From: Pseudomonas huaxiensis
Lineage (GTDB): Bacteria > Pseudomonadota > Gammaproteobacteria > Pseudomonadales > Pseudomonadaceae
Assembly: GCF_003231275.1 (NCBI RefSeq)
Contig: NZ_QKVL01000011.1
Span: 103,789-167,788, forward strand
Direction: 5' to 3'
Length of the DNA: 64,000 nucleotides
Positions 1 to 7,845 of the stretch are shown one piece after another. Position 1 is the stretch's first letter. Each line of letters starts with the position of its first letter. Under the pieces are notes generated by a model. The model made no database searches. It was not told where the DNA came from and was given only the letters and a program-made list of their open reading frames with translations. The translations under genes were made by a program, and so were the position numbers.

Positions 1-1
1 G

Positions 2-1390
2 AAGGTCTATGCCCAGGACATGATCGCCGAGTTCGCCAGCCAGGTTCTGGAAAAGGCCGTCGCCGCCGTCCAGGGTCAAGACACTGACACCCGCGCCCTG
101 ATCAACAACCGCATCAGCCAGATCGACAAGCTGATCAGCGACCAGCTCAACGAAATCCTCCATGACGAAGCTTTCCAGAAGCTCGAAGCGTCCTGGCGCG
201 GCCTGCACATGCTGGTGAGCAACACCGAAACCGGCACCCGCCTGAAACTGCGCCTGCTCAACGTCTCGCAGAACGAGCTGAGCAAGGACCTGACCCGCGC
301 CGTGGACTTCGACCAGACCGTCCTGTTCAAGAAGATCTACGAAGAGGAATACGGCACCTTCGGTGGCTACCCGTTCAGCGCCCTGGTCGGCGACTACTAC
401 TTCGGCCGTCACCCGCAGGACATCGCCCTGCTGACCAAGCTCTCCGAAGTTGCCGCCGCCGCTCACGCGCCGTTCATTGCCGCGGCCAGCCCGCTGCTGT
501 TCGACATGAAACAGTTCAACGACCTGTCGGTTCCCAAGGACCTGGCCAAAGTCTTCGAAAGCCTGGAACTGGGCCCATGGCGTGATTTCCGCGCCACCGA
601 GGACTCGCGCTACGTGTCCCTGGTGTTGCCGCGCTTCCTCCTGCGCCTGCCTTATGGCAAGGACACCCTGCCGGTCGACGGCATGGACTTCAACGAAGAC
701 GTCGCCGGCGCCGATGGCAAGAAATACCTCTGGGGCAACGCCGCCTGGGCCCTGGCCCAACGCCTCACCGACGCCTATGCCAAATACGGCTGGGGCGCGG
801 CGATCCGTGGCGCTGAAAGTGGCGGTGCGGTAACCAACCTGCCGCAGCACACCTTCAAGACCGCCTCCGGCGACCTGACCTTGAAGTGCCCGACCGAAAT
901 CGCCATCACCGACCGCCGCGAGAAAGAGCTGAACGACCTCGGCTTCATCTCCCTGTGCCACAAGAAAAACACCGGCACTGCCGTGTTCTTCGGCGGCCAG
1001 ACCACCAACAAGCCACGCGCCTACAACACCAACGAGGCCAACGCCAACGCGCGCGTCTCGAGCATGTTGCCGTACGTACTGGCGTCGTCGCGCTTCGCTC
1101 ACTACCTCAAGGTGATCATGCGCGACAAGGTCGGCAGCTTCATGACCCGCGACAACGTACAGACCTACCTGAACAACTGGATCGCCGATTACGTGCTGAT
1201 CAACGATAACGCCCCTCAGGAAATCAAGGCCCAGTACCCGTTGCGCGAAGCCCGTGTGGATGTTTCCGAGGTTCCTGGCAAGCCAGGCGCCTACCGTGCC
1301 ACCGTGTTCCTGCGTCCGCACTTCCAGTTGGAAGAACTGACCGCCTCGATCCGCCTGGTCGCGACCCTGCCTCCTTCGGCAGCCGCCTGA
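2..1390 (+). CDS. tssC: TssC (VipB/EvpB), type VI secretion contractile sheath large subunit, 5' partial
   Basis: The reading frame is open at the window edge: codons before the first ATG (position 20) encode KVYAQD, so the true start lies upstream. About 30-40 N-terminal residues are missing compared with the usual ~490-residue family. TssC pairs with TssB to form the contractile sheath around the Hcp tube in the cytoplasm. The visible protein has the hallmark WRGLHMLVSNTETG segment near its start, the FGGYPFSALVGDYYF block, and a C-terminal region ending in the FLRPHFQLEELTASIRLVA signature, which is typical of TssC. The next genes (hcp, tssE, tssF, tssG, clpV, vgrG) are in the order known for HSI-III-type clusters. 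tssB is expected just outside the window. Identification is firm. Confidence 0.96.
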   Translation, partial: KVYAQDMIAEFASQVLEKAVAAVQGQDTDTRALINNRISQIDKLISDQLNEILHDEAFQKLEASWRGLHMLVSNTETGTRLKLRLLNVSQNELSKDLTRAVDFDQTVLFKKIYEEEYGTFGGYPFSALVGDYYFGRHPQDIALLTKLSEVAAAAHAPFIAAASPLLFDMKQFNDLSVPKDLAKVFESLELGPWRDFRATEDSRYVSLVLPRFLLRLPYGKDTLPVDGMDFNEDVAGADGKKYLWGNAAWALAQRLTDAYAKYGWGAAIRGAESGGAVTNLPQHTFKTASGDLTLKCPTEIAITDRREKELNDLGFISLCHKKNTGTAVFFGGQTTNKPRAYNTNEANANARVSSMLPYVLASSRFAHYLKVIMRDKVGSFMTRDNVQTYLNNWIADYVLINDNAPQEIKAQYPLREARVDVSEVPGKPGAYRATVFLRPHFQLEELTASIRLVATLPPSAAA

Positions 1391-1396
1391 CCGTGA

Positions 1397-1420
1397 CTCC
1401 CGCGGGTTCGCCCGCGGGAG
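1397..1420. other. Perfect hairpin between tssC and hcp
   Basis: Arms CTCCCGCGGG (1397-1406) and CCCGCGGGAG (1411-1420) form a 10-bp perfect stem closed by the very stable loop TTCG. It starts 7 bases after the tssC stop and is followed by a pyrimidine-rich stretch without a clean T-run. It could be a processing or mRNA-stabilising structure, or a leaky attenuator separating sheath and tube expression; the sequence alone does not decide. Confidence 0.7.
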
Positions 1421-1469
1421 CCGCTCCCCCTCTTTCATTCCAAATTTCTAGCAGCAGGAGCTTTACGCG

Positions 1470-1967
1470 ATGGATGCGATCATTCTGGATCTGGGCGACG
1501 ACATCAAAGGTGACAGCCAGCTCGAAGGCTACAAGGACAAGATCGAAATCATGTCCTACAGCCACAACGTCGCCATGCAGGTCACCAACGACGTCAGTAA
1601 CACCGAGCGGACCTCGGGCAAGCCGCATGTAGGCGAGTTCACCCTGACCAAGTTCGTCGACACGTCCACCCCCAACCTGAACCTGTACTGCACCTCCGGC
1701 AAGGCGATTGCCCAGGCCAAGATCACCATCGGCCGTAACGCCGCCGAAGGCAGCGGGCAGATTCTTCCGTTCATCGTCTACACCCTCGACAACGTCGTGT
1801 TCTCCAACGTCAGCGTCAGCGGCGGTACCGGTGGCAAGCCGGTGGAAACCATTTCCCTGAACTTCACCAAGATCAAATGGGAACTGACCACGCAGAAATA
1901 CGACGGCGTCAAAGAAGGCACCGCCGCCACCACCTGGGACATGAAACTCAACAAGGCTGGCAGCTAA
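1470..1967 (+). CDS. hcp: Hcp (TssD), type VI secretion tube protein
   Basis: 165 residues, the normal Hcp length. Hcp hexamers stack into the inner tube propelled by the TssBC sheath and are secreted. The N-terminus MDAIILDLGDDIKGDS and the C-terminal FTKIKWELTTQKYDG segment, a typical Hcp strand pair, support the call. The start is preceded by AGCAGGAG at a good distance, so translation should be strong, as expected for an abundant tube protein. It lies 79 bases after tssC, behind a hairpin, and 16 bases before tssE. No extension domain is visible, so this is a plain structural Hcp rather than an effector fusion. Confidence 0.97.
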   Translation: MDAIILDLGDDIKGDSQLEGYKDKIEIMSYSHNVAMQVTNDVSNTERTSGKPHVGEFTLTKFVDTSTPNLNLYCTSGKAIAQAKITIGRNAAEGSGQILPFIVYTLDNVVFSNVSVSGGTGGKPVETISLNFTKIKWELTTQKYDGVKEGTAATTWDMKLNKAGS

Positions 1968-1983
1968 GTCGCGGTAGTCGATC

Positions 1984-2430
1984 ATGTCCTCCACGGGCAA
2001 CCGCCCGCTGCTGTTCGAACGCCTGGCCGGGGCCGGGGCCGGTGACGCCGCGCCGCGGCTCGACCGTCACGCCCTGGCCACGTCAGTCCGCGAAGAACTG
2101 CTGCGCCTGCTCAACAGCCGGCGCGCCGGCCCGGCGCGGACCTCACCGCCAACGGTGCTGGACTACGGCCTCGGCGACTGGAGCGGTCTGCAGGCGACCA
2201 ACCCCGACGACCGTCGGCGCATCGCCCGGGAAATCCGTGCCGCGATCACGCACTTCGAACCGCGCCTGCAACTGGGCGAGGTGGAAGTGCGGCTGGTGGC
2301 CGGGCAACCCCGCAGCCTGAGCATCCTGCTCAGCGGGCTGCTGCGCCAGGGCGGCCAGCAATGGCCGGTGGCGTTCGTGGTGGACAAGACCGACACGGGC
2401 CTGGAGGTCAGCCATGAGCGACTCGATTGA
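1984..2430 (+). CDS. tssE: TssE, gp25-like baseplate component
   Basis: 148 residues. TssE is related to phage T4 gp25 and sits in the T6SS baseplate, where it helps trigger sheath polymerisation. The core shows the gp25-like features: LDYGLGDWSG after an N-terminal arm, IREIRAAITHFEPRL-type helix (here AREIRAAITHFEPRL), and LGEVEVRLVAG strand. It begins 16 bases after hcp and its end overlaps tssF by 17 bases, indicating translational coupling. The conserved position between hcp and tssF supports the name. Confidence 0.93.
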   Translation: MSSTGNRPLLFERLAGAGAGDAAPRLDRHALATSVREELLRLLNSRRAGPARTSPPTVLDYGLGDWSGLQATNPDDRRRIAREIRAAITHFEPRLQLGEVEVRLVAGQPRSLSILLSGLLRQGGQQWPVAFVVDKTDTGLEVSHERLD

Positions 2431-4234
2431 CCCGCTGCTACTGGATTATTACCAACGTGAACTGACCTGGCTGCGCAACGCCGGCAGCGCCTTCGCCAAC
2501 CGCTACCCGAAGGTGGCGCGGCGACTGGAACTGTCGCCGGGAGAAAGCCAGGACCCGCATGTCGAACGCCTGCTGGAAGGCTTCGCCCTGCTCTCGGCGC
2601 GCCTGCAACGGCGCCTCGACGACGACTACGCCGAATTCAGCGACGCCCTGCTCGAACAACTCTACCCGCTGGCCCTGCGGCCCCTGCCCTCCTGCACCAT
2701 CGTGCGGGTCGAGCCCGCCGAGGGCAAAGGCAACCTGGACAGCGGCTACACCCTGGCGCGGGACACCTCGCTGTTCGTCACCACTACCCGCGGCGAAAGC
2801 ATCTATTTCCGCACCGGCGCCGAGGTGACGTTGTGGCCGTTGAAAATCACCGACGTGGTGCTGCTCGACGGCGACGAAGCCCGCAAGCTGACCGGCCAGT
2901 ACAACGCCGGTTCCGCCCTGCGCCTGCGCATCGACTACCAGGGCAAGGCGGCCCTCAACGCACTCGATGTGCGCCAGTTGCGCCTGCACCTGGACGCCTC
3001 GCCGATGGTCAACGCCACCCTGTATGACCTGCTCGCAGCCCACACCATCGGCGTGTTCAACAGCGCCCCCGGCGAACGCCCGCAACGCCTGAAGCGTCCG
3101 GACAAGCAGGCCTGGCTACCCGAGGTGGTCGGTTTCGCCGACGACCAGGCCCTGCTACCCGAGGAAGACGGCGTCCACCCGGGCTTGCGCCTGCTCACCG
3201 AGTACTTCGCGTTCCCGGAGAAATTCCACTTCTTCGATGTGCCGCTCGATCCGTCCCGCATCGACGGCAACAGCCTCGACCTGTACCTGGTGTTCGATCG
3301 TCCGACGCCGCCGCACCTGCACCTGCAGGCCAGCGATATCGCCTTGGGCTGCGTGCCGGCGATCAACCTGTTCCGCCGCACCTCCGAGCCGCTGCGCCCG
3401 GATGGCCAGTACAGCGAGTACCGCCTGGTCGCCGATGCGCACCGCGAAAACAGCGTGGAAATCCACAGCATCCGCGGCATGCGCACCCTGTCCGCCGATG
3501 GCGTAGTGCGGCCGCTCGCGCCTTACTACGGCAGCCAGCACGGCAGCAACGCGCAGATGTACTGGCATGCACGGCGCATCCATGGCCTGACTCCGAACCG
3601 GATCGGCAGCGACATACTGGTCAGCCTGGTTGACCCAGGCTTCAACCCGCGCCGCCAGAGCTGGGACTTCAGCCTCAGCGCCGACCTGCTGTGCACCAAC
3701 CGGCACCTGGCGCAGAGCCTGGCCGCCGGTACCGTGCTGGCGTTCGAGCGCCCGGGCGCACCAGCAACCGCCCGCCTGGTCAACCCGCCAAGCTCGCAAG
3801 GCGTGCCGAACCTTGACGGCCAGTCGCGCTGGCGACTGGTGTCGCAACTGACCCTCAATCACCTGTCGTTGGTCGAAGGCGAACAAGCGCTGGATGCCCT
3901 GCGCGAGATGCTGACCCTGCACAACCTGCGCAACGAAGCCAGCGCCGGCCGGCAGATCGACGGGCTGAAAAGCCTGGCCTGCGAACGCATCGTCGGGCAT
4001 GTCGGCAAGGACGCCTGGCGCGGCTGGCGCAAGGGCCTGGAAGTGCGGATTCAATTGGATCCGGCGCATTTCGCCGGGCACAGCACCGTGCTGTTTTCCG
4101 CAGTACTGGCGCAGTTCTTCTCGCTGTACGCCACGGCCAACCGCTTTATTACCACCGTGTTGGTCGATGCCGACGATGCCACCAAGGAGATCAAGACATG
4201 GAGCCCGCAAGCCGGCATGCCGCTGTGCCTCTGA
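2414..4234 (+). CDS. tssF: TssF (VasA), type VI baseplate subunit
   Basis: 606 residues, normal for TssF. It begins with MSDSIDPLLLDYYQREL, the typical TssF opening (YYxxEL near residue 14), followed by the ANRYPKVARRLELSPGESQDPHVERLLEGFALL block that is diagnostic of the family. TssF forms, with TssG and TssK, the wedge of the baseplate. The start overlaps the tssE end, and its own end overlaps tssG by 37 bases. Nothing truncated or unusual. Confidence 0.96.
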   Translation: MSDSIDPLLLDYYQRELTWLRNAGSAFANRYPKVARRLELSPGESQDPHVERLLEGFALLSARLQRRLDDDYAEFSDALLEQLYPLALRPLPSCTIVRVEPAEGKGNLDSGYTLARDTSLFVTTTRGESIYFRTGAEVTLWPLKITDVVLLDGDEARKLTGQYNAGSALRLRIDYQGKAALNALDVRQLRLHLDASPMVNATLYDLLAAHTIGVFNSAPGERPQRLKRPDKQAWLPEVVGFADDQALLPEEDGVHPGLRLLTEYFAFPEKFHFFDVPLDPSRIDGNSLDLYLVFDRPTPPHLHLQASDIALGCVPAINLFRRTSEPLRPDGQYSEYRLVADAHRENSVEIHSIRGMRTLSADGVVRPLAPYYGSQHGSNAQMYWHARRIHGLTPNRIGSDILVSLVDPGFNPRRQSWDFSLSADLLCTNRHLAQSLAAGTVLAFERPGAPATARLVNPPSSQGVPNLDGQSRWRLVSQLTLNHLSLVEGEQALDALREMLTLHNLRNEASAGRQIDGLKSLACERIVGHVGKDAWRGWRKGLEVRIQLDPAHFAGHSTVLFSAVLAQFFSLYATANRFITTVLVDADDATKEIKTWSPQAGMPLCL

Positions 4235-5223
4235 GCGAGACGTTGCGTGCACGACCCGAAGGCTTCGAGCTGCTCCAGGCCTTGCTGATCCTCGAGCACG
4301 AGAACCAGAAGGCGACCTCGCTGGGCCGCGGCAGCGTGCCGCAAAACGAAGCGGTGCGCCTGCGCGGCCCGCTGACGCCGGTGTTTCCCGCCAGCCAGAT
4401 CGACAAGATCAGCCACGACGCCCATGATCCGCGGCCGATCCTCAGCACGCCGATCTTCGGTCTCGGTGGCCCCGACGGCCCGCTGCCCTACGCGTTCCAG
4501 GAGTGGCTGCAACAACGGGCGCTGGAGCGCGACCACGCCCCGGCGGAATTTCTCGACCTGTTCCAGCACCGCCTGCTCAGCCTGCTCTACCGCACCCTGC
4601 GCAAGCACCGGGTCGCCCTCGGCTTCGCCGAAGCCCGCGATACCCCGGTGCAACAGCAACTGCGCGCCCTGGCCGGGCTGCTGCCGGCCGGCCTGCAGGA
4701 TCGCCAGAAACTGCCCGACGCCGCGCTGCTGGCGCGCACCGCGCTGATCACCGGTGGCCGTCGCTCACTGGCCGGTTTCGCCTCGATCGTCCGCCATCAT
4801 TTCAACCTGCCGCTGCGTATCGAAGGCCATGACGGCGCCTGGTGCGACATACCGCCGGCGAGTCGCAGCGTGCTCAAACGTGGCGGGCGCAACCTGCAAC
4901 TGGGGCGCACAGCGATCGCCGGCAAACGCATGTGGGACGAGCACGCCGGCATTCGCCTGCACATCGGCCCGCTCAGCGCCGAACAGGCCAGGCCGCTGCT
5001 GCCCGGGGGCGACACGCACCACCAACTGGCCGATCTTGCCGCGCTGTATTTCGGCCCCGATCTAGACTGCGCATTAACGCTGTTGATCGACGGCGCACGG
5101 CCAATGTTCCTTATGTACGACAACCGCCCGCGGCTGAACTGGAACAGCGGGTTGCAGCACAAGAGCAACCCGACCCGCCGTCAAGTATTCAATACCCGGC
5201 TACAACAGTCGGCAGAGGTGTGA
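4198..5223 (+). CDS. tssG: TssG (VasB), type VI baseplate subunit
   Basis: 341 residues, matching TssG. TssG scaffolds the TssF2G wedge of the baseplate. Family signs are FELLQALLILEH near residue 22, the GPDGPLPYAFQEWLQQR segment near residue 90 and the conserved FLDLFQHRLLSLLYR helix. The C-terminal part carries the HIGPLSAEQARPLLPGG segment typical of these proteins. The start chosen (ATG at 4198) overlaps the end of tssF by 37 bases; no better downstream start is near. The stop is followed two bases later by the clpV ATG. Confidence 0.95.
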   Translation: MEPASRHAAVPLSETLRARPEGFELLQALLILEHENQKATSLGRGSVPQNEAVRLRGPLTPVFPASQIDKISHDAHDPRPILSTPIFGLGGPDGPLPYAFQEWLQQRALERDHAPAEFLDLFQHRLLSLLYRTLRKHRVALGFAEARDTPVQQQLRALAGLLPAGLQDRQKLPDAALLARTALITGGRRSLAGFASIVRHHFNLPLRIEGHDGAWCDIPPASRSVLKRGGRNLQLGRTAIAGKRMWDEHAGIRLHIGPLSAEQARPLLPGGDTHHQLADLAALYFGPDLDCALTLLIDGARPMFLMYDNRPRLNWNSGLQHKSNPTRRQVFNTRLQQSAEV

Positions 5224-5225
5224 AC

Positions 5226-7781
5226 ATGGAACTCGGCAGCCTGATCGGATGGTTGAACAGCGACACCCATAATGCGCTGGAACGGGCCGCCCAGCGTTGC
5301 CTGCAACGCGGTCACCACTTCATCGAGATCGAACATTTCCTGCTGGAGTTGCTGGAGATCCCCGGCGGCGACCTGGCCTGCCTGCTGCCACCGCTCAAGG
5401 TCGAGCGCGATGCCCTGGGCGAACAGATCAACCGTGCCCTGGAGCTGTTCAAGTCCGGCAATACCCGCACGCCGTCGCTCTCGGCACAGACCGTCAACCT
5501 GCTCAAGGACGCCGTGTTGCAGGCCGGCGTGCGCGAGGAGCAGAGCATCCGCTCCGGACTGTTGCTGCTGGTGCTGCTGGAGCGCGAGGAGTACCGCAGC
5601 CTGCTGCTCAACAGTGCCGCGCCGCTGCTGGCCATCCCGCTGGACACCCTGCGCGGCAAGTTCCAGGAATGGACCGCCGCCTCCCGCGAACAACCCGCCG
5701 CCAATGCCCCGGCCAAACGCGGCAAGGCCACGGCGAAAAACGCCGAAGACCCGGTGCTGGAGCAGTACACCCAGGACCTCACCGCCGACGCCCGGGCCGG
5801 GCGCATTGACCCGATCATCGGCCGCGAAGGCGAGATCCGCCAATGCATCGACATCCTGCTGCGGCGGCGGCAGAACAACCCGATCCTGGTCGGCGCCCCC
5901 GGCGTCGGCAAGACCGCGCTGGTGGAAGGCCTGGCCCTGCGCATCGCCGCCGGTGACGTGCCCCCGGCCCTGCAGGACGTTTGCCTGCGGGTGCTGGACC
6001 TGGGCCTGTTGCAGGCCGGTGCCGGGGTCAAGGGCGAGTTCGAACAACGCCTCAAAGGCGTGATCGAGGCGGTGCGCAACGCGCCCATGCCGACCATCAT
6101 GTTCATCGACGAAGCCCACACCCTGATCGGTGCCGGCGGCGCCGAGGGCGGCAGCGACGCGGCCAACCTGCTCAAGCCGGCCCTGGCCCGGGGCGAACTG
6201 CGCACCCTGGCGGCCACCACCTGGCAGGAATACAAGAAGTACTTCGAAAAAGACCCGGCCCTGGCCCGCCGCTTCCAACTGGTCCAGGTCGAAGAACCCA
6301 GCGAAGCCACCTGCGTGCAGATGCTGCGCGGGATTGCCAGCAAGCTGGAACAGCACCATGGCGTGCTGGTGCTCGACAGCGCGATTCAGGACGCGGTCAA
6401 ACTCTCCCATCGCTACATCTCCGGGCGACAACTGCCGGACAAGGCGATCAGCATCCTCGACACCGCCTGCGCCCGGGTCGCCCTCGGCCAGCACGACGTG
6501 CCGCCGCCACTGGAAAACCTGCGCCACCGCCAGCACAGCCTCAACGAAGAAGTCGAACGCCTGCGCCGCGAACAGGCCACCGGCCAGGACCACCGCGAAC
6601 GCATCACCCGCCTGGAGTCCGAATTGACGGTCAACCAGCAGGCCATGCGCGAGCTGGAAACCCGCTGGAGCGAAGAGCGCGAAGCGGTCCGCGAACTGCT
6701 CGATACCCGCCGCGAACTGCTGGCCCTGAGCGAACGCGCCGACGCCGACGCGGCCAAGCGCGACCCCGAGACCGACAGCCGCATCGACCACCTGGCCGCC
6801 GAGTTGCTGCGCCTGGAAGCCGGGCTGGACGCGATTCGCCAGGACGATCCGCTGGTGCCGGAGCAAGTCGATTCGAAGATCGTCGCCGCCGTGATCGCCG
6901 GCTGGACCGGGATTCCGGTGGGCAAGATGCTCGCCGACGAAGCCCACGCCGTGCGCACCCTCGGCCAACGCATGGGCCAGCGGGTGATGGGCCAGAAAAC
7001 CGCCCTCGACACCATTGCCCAGCGCCTGCAGGCCTACCGCGCCGGTCTGACCGACCCGCAGAAACCGGTGGGCGTGTTCCTCCTGCCCGGCCCGACCGGC
7101 GTCGGCAAGACCGAGACCGCCTACGCCCTGGCCGACGCGCTGTACGGCGGCGAGCGCAACCTGATCAGCATCAACCTCTCCGAATACCAGGAAGCCCACA
7201 CCGTCAGCCAGCTCAAGGGCGCACCGCCCGGCTACGTCGGCTACGGCAGCGGCGGCGTGCTCACCGAGGCGGTGCGGCGCAAGCCCTATTCGGTGGTGCT
7301 GCTGGACGAAATCGAAAAGGCCCACCCGGACGTGCTCGAAGCCTTCTACAACGTCTTCGACAAAGGCGTGATGGAAGACGGCAGCGGCCTGATCGTCGAC
7401 TTCAAGAACACCGTGATGCTCGCCACCAGCAACGTCGGCGCCGAGCTGATCCTTGACACGGCCAAGGCCGATCTGGACGGCGAAGTCTTCAACGAGCGCC
7501 TGCACAAGGTCTTGCTCAAGGCGTTCCGCCCGGCATTCCTCGCGCGCATGACCGTGGTGCCCTATCACCCGCTGGATGAACTGACCCTGGAAGGCATCGT
7601 TCTGGCAAAGCTGGAAAAACTCCGCGAGCGCTACAAGGCCGCCACCGGCAAGCAGTTCGACTTCGACCGCGGTATCGTCAAGGCGGTGCTCGCCCAGTGC
7701 AGCGGAGCCGGCGCGCGGGACATCGAGAACGTGCTGATGAAGCAGGTCACAGGAAAACTGGCGGAATGGGCGCTGGAGTGA
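5226..7781 (+). CDS. clpV: TssH (ClpV), AAA+ ATPase that recycles the contracted T6SS sheath
   Basis: 851 residues from the ATG at 5226; the frame is open further upstream but that part overlaps tssG and has no family similarity. The protein starts MELGSLIGWLNSDTHNALERAA, the ClpV N-domain that grips contracted TssC. It has two AAA+ modules: Walker A GAPGVGKTA near residue 223 with Walker B MFIDEAH, and Walker A GPTGVGKTE near residue 622 with Walker B LLDEIEKAH. A coiled-coil middle domain lies at about residues 420-530. This is the Clp/Hsp100 layout, and the context makes it ClpV rather than ClpB. It disassembles contracted sheath for reuse. Confidence 0.97.
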   Translation: MELGSLIGWLNSDTHNALERAAQRCLQRGHHFIEIEHFLLELLEIPGGDLACLLPPLKVERDALGEQINRALELFKSGNTRTPSLSAQTVNLLKDAVLQAGVREEQSIRSGLLLLVLLEREEYRSLLLNSAAPLLAIPLDTLRGKFQEWTAASREQPAANAPAKRGKATAKNAEDPVLEQYTQDLTADARAGRIDPIIGREGEIRQCIDILLRRRQNNPILVGAPGVGKTALVEGLALRIAAGDVPPALQDVCLRVLDLGLLQAGAGVKGEFEQRLKGVIEAVRNAPMPTIMFIDEAHTLIGAGGAEGGSDAANLLKPALARGELRTLAATTWQEYKKYFEKDPALARRFQLVQVEEPSEATCVQMLRGIASKLEQHHGVLVLDSAIQDAVKLSHRYISGRQLPDKAISILDTACARVALGQHDVPPPLENLRHRQHSLNEEVERLRREQATGQDHRERITRLESELTVNQQAMRELETRWSEEREAVRELLDTRRELLALSERADADAAKRDPETDSRIDHLAAELLRLEAGLDAIRQDDPLVPEQVDSKIVAAVIAGWTGIPVGKMLADEAHAVRTLGQRMGQRVMGQKTALDTIAQRLQAYRAGLTDPQKPVGVFLLPGPTGVGKTETAYALADALYGGERNLISINLSEYQEAHTVSQLKGAPPGYVGYGSGGVLTEAVRRKPYSVVLLDEIEKAHPDVLEAFYNVFDKGVMEDGSGLIVDFKNTVMLATSNVGAELILDTAKADLDGEVFNERLHKVLLKAFRPAFLARMTVVPYHPLDELTLEGIVLAKLEKLRERYKAATGKQFDFDRGIVKAVLAQCSGAGARDIENVLMKQVTGKLAEWALE

Positions 7782-7845
7782 GCAAGACTTCCGCCCTCGC
7801 CAGCCTGTAAAGTCCGCCAAGGCCATTGATTGTTCGAGACCCTAG

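Noticed and set aside
5181..7826. A very long open frame (881 codons) antisense to clpV
   Set aside because: It mirrors the codon bias of a GC-rich gene; its product is low-complexity, without known motifs, and clpV is unambiguous.
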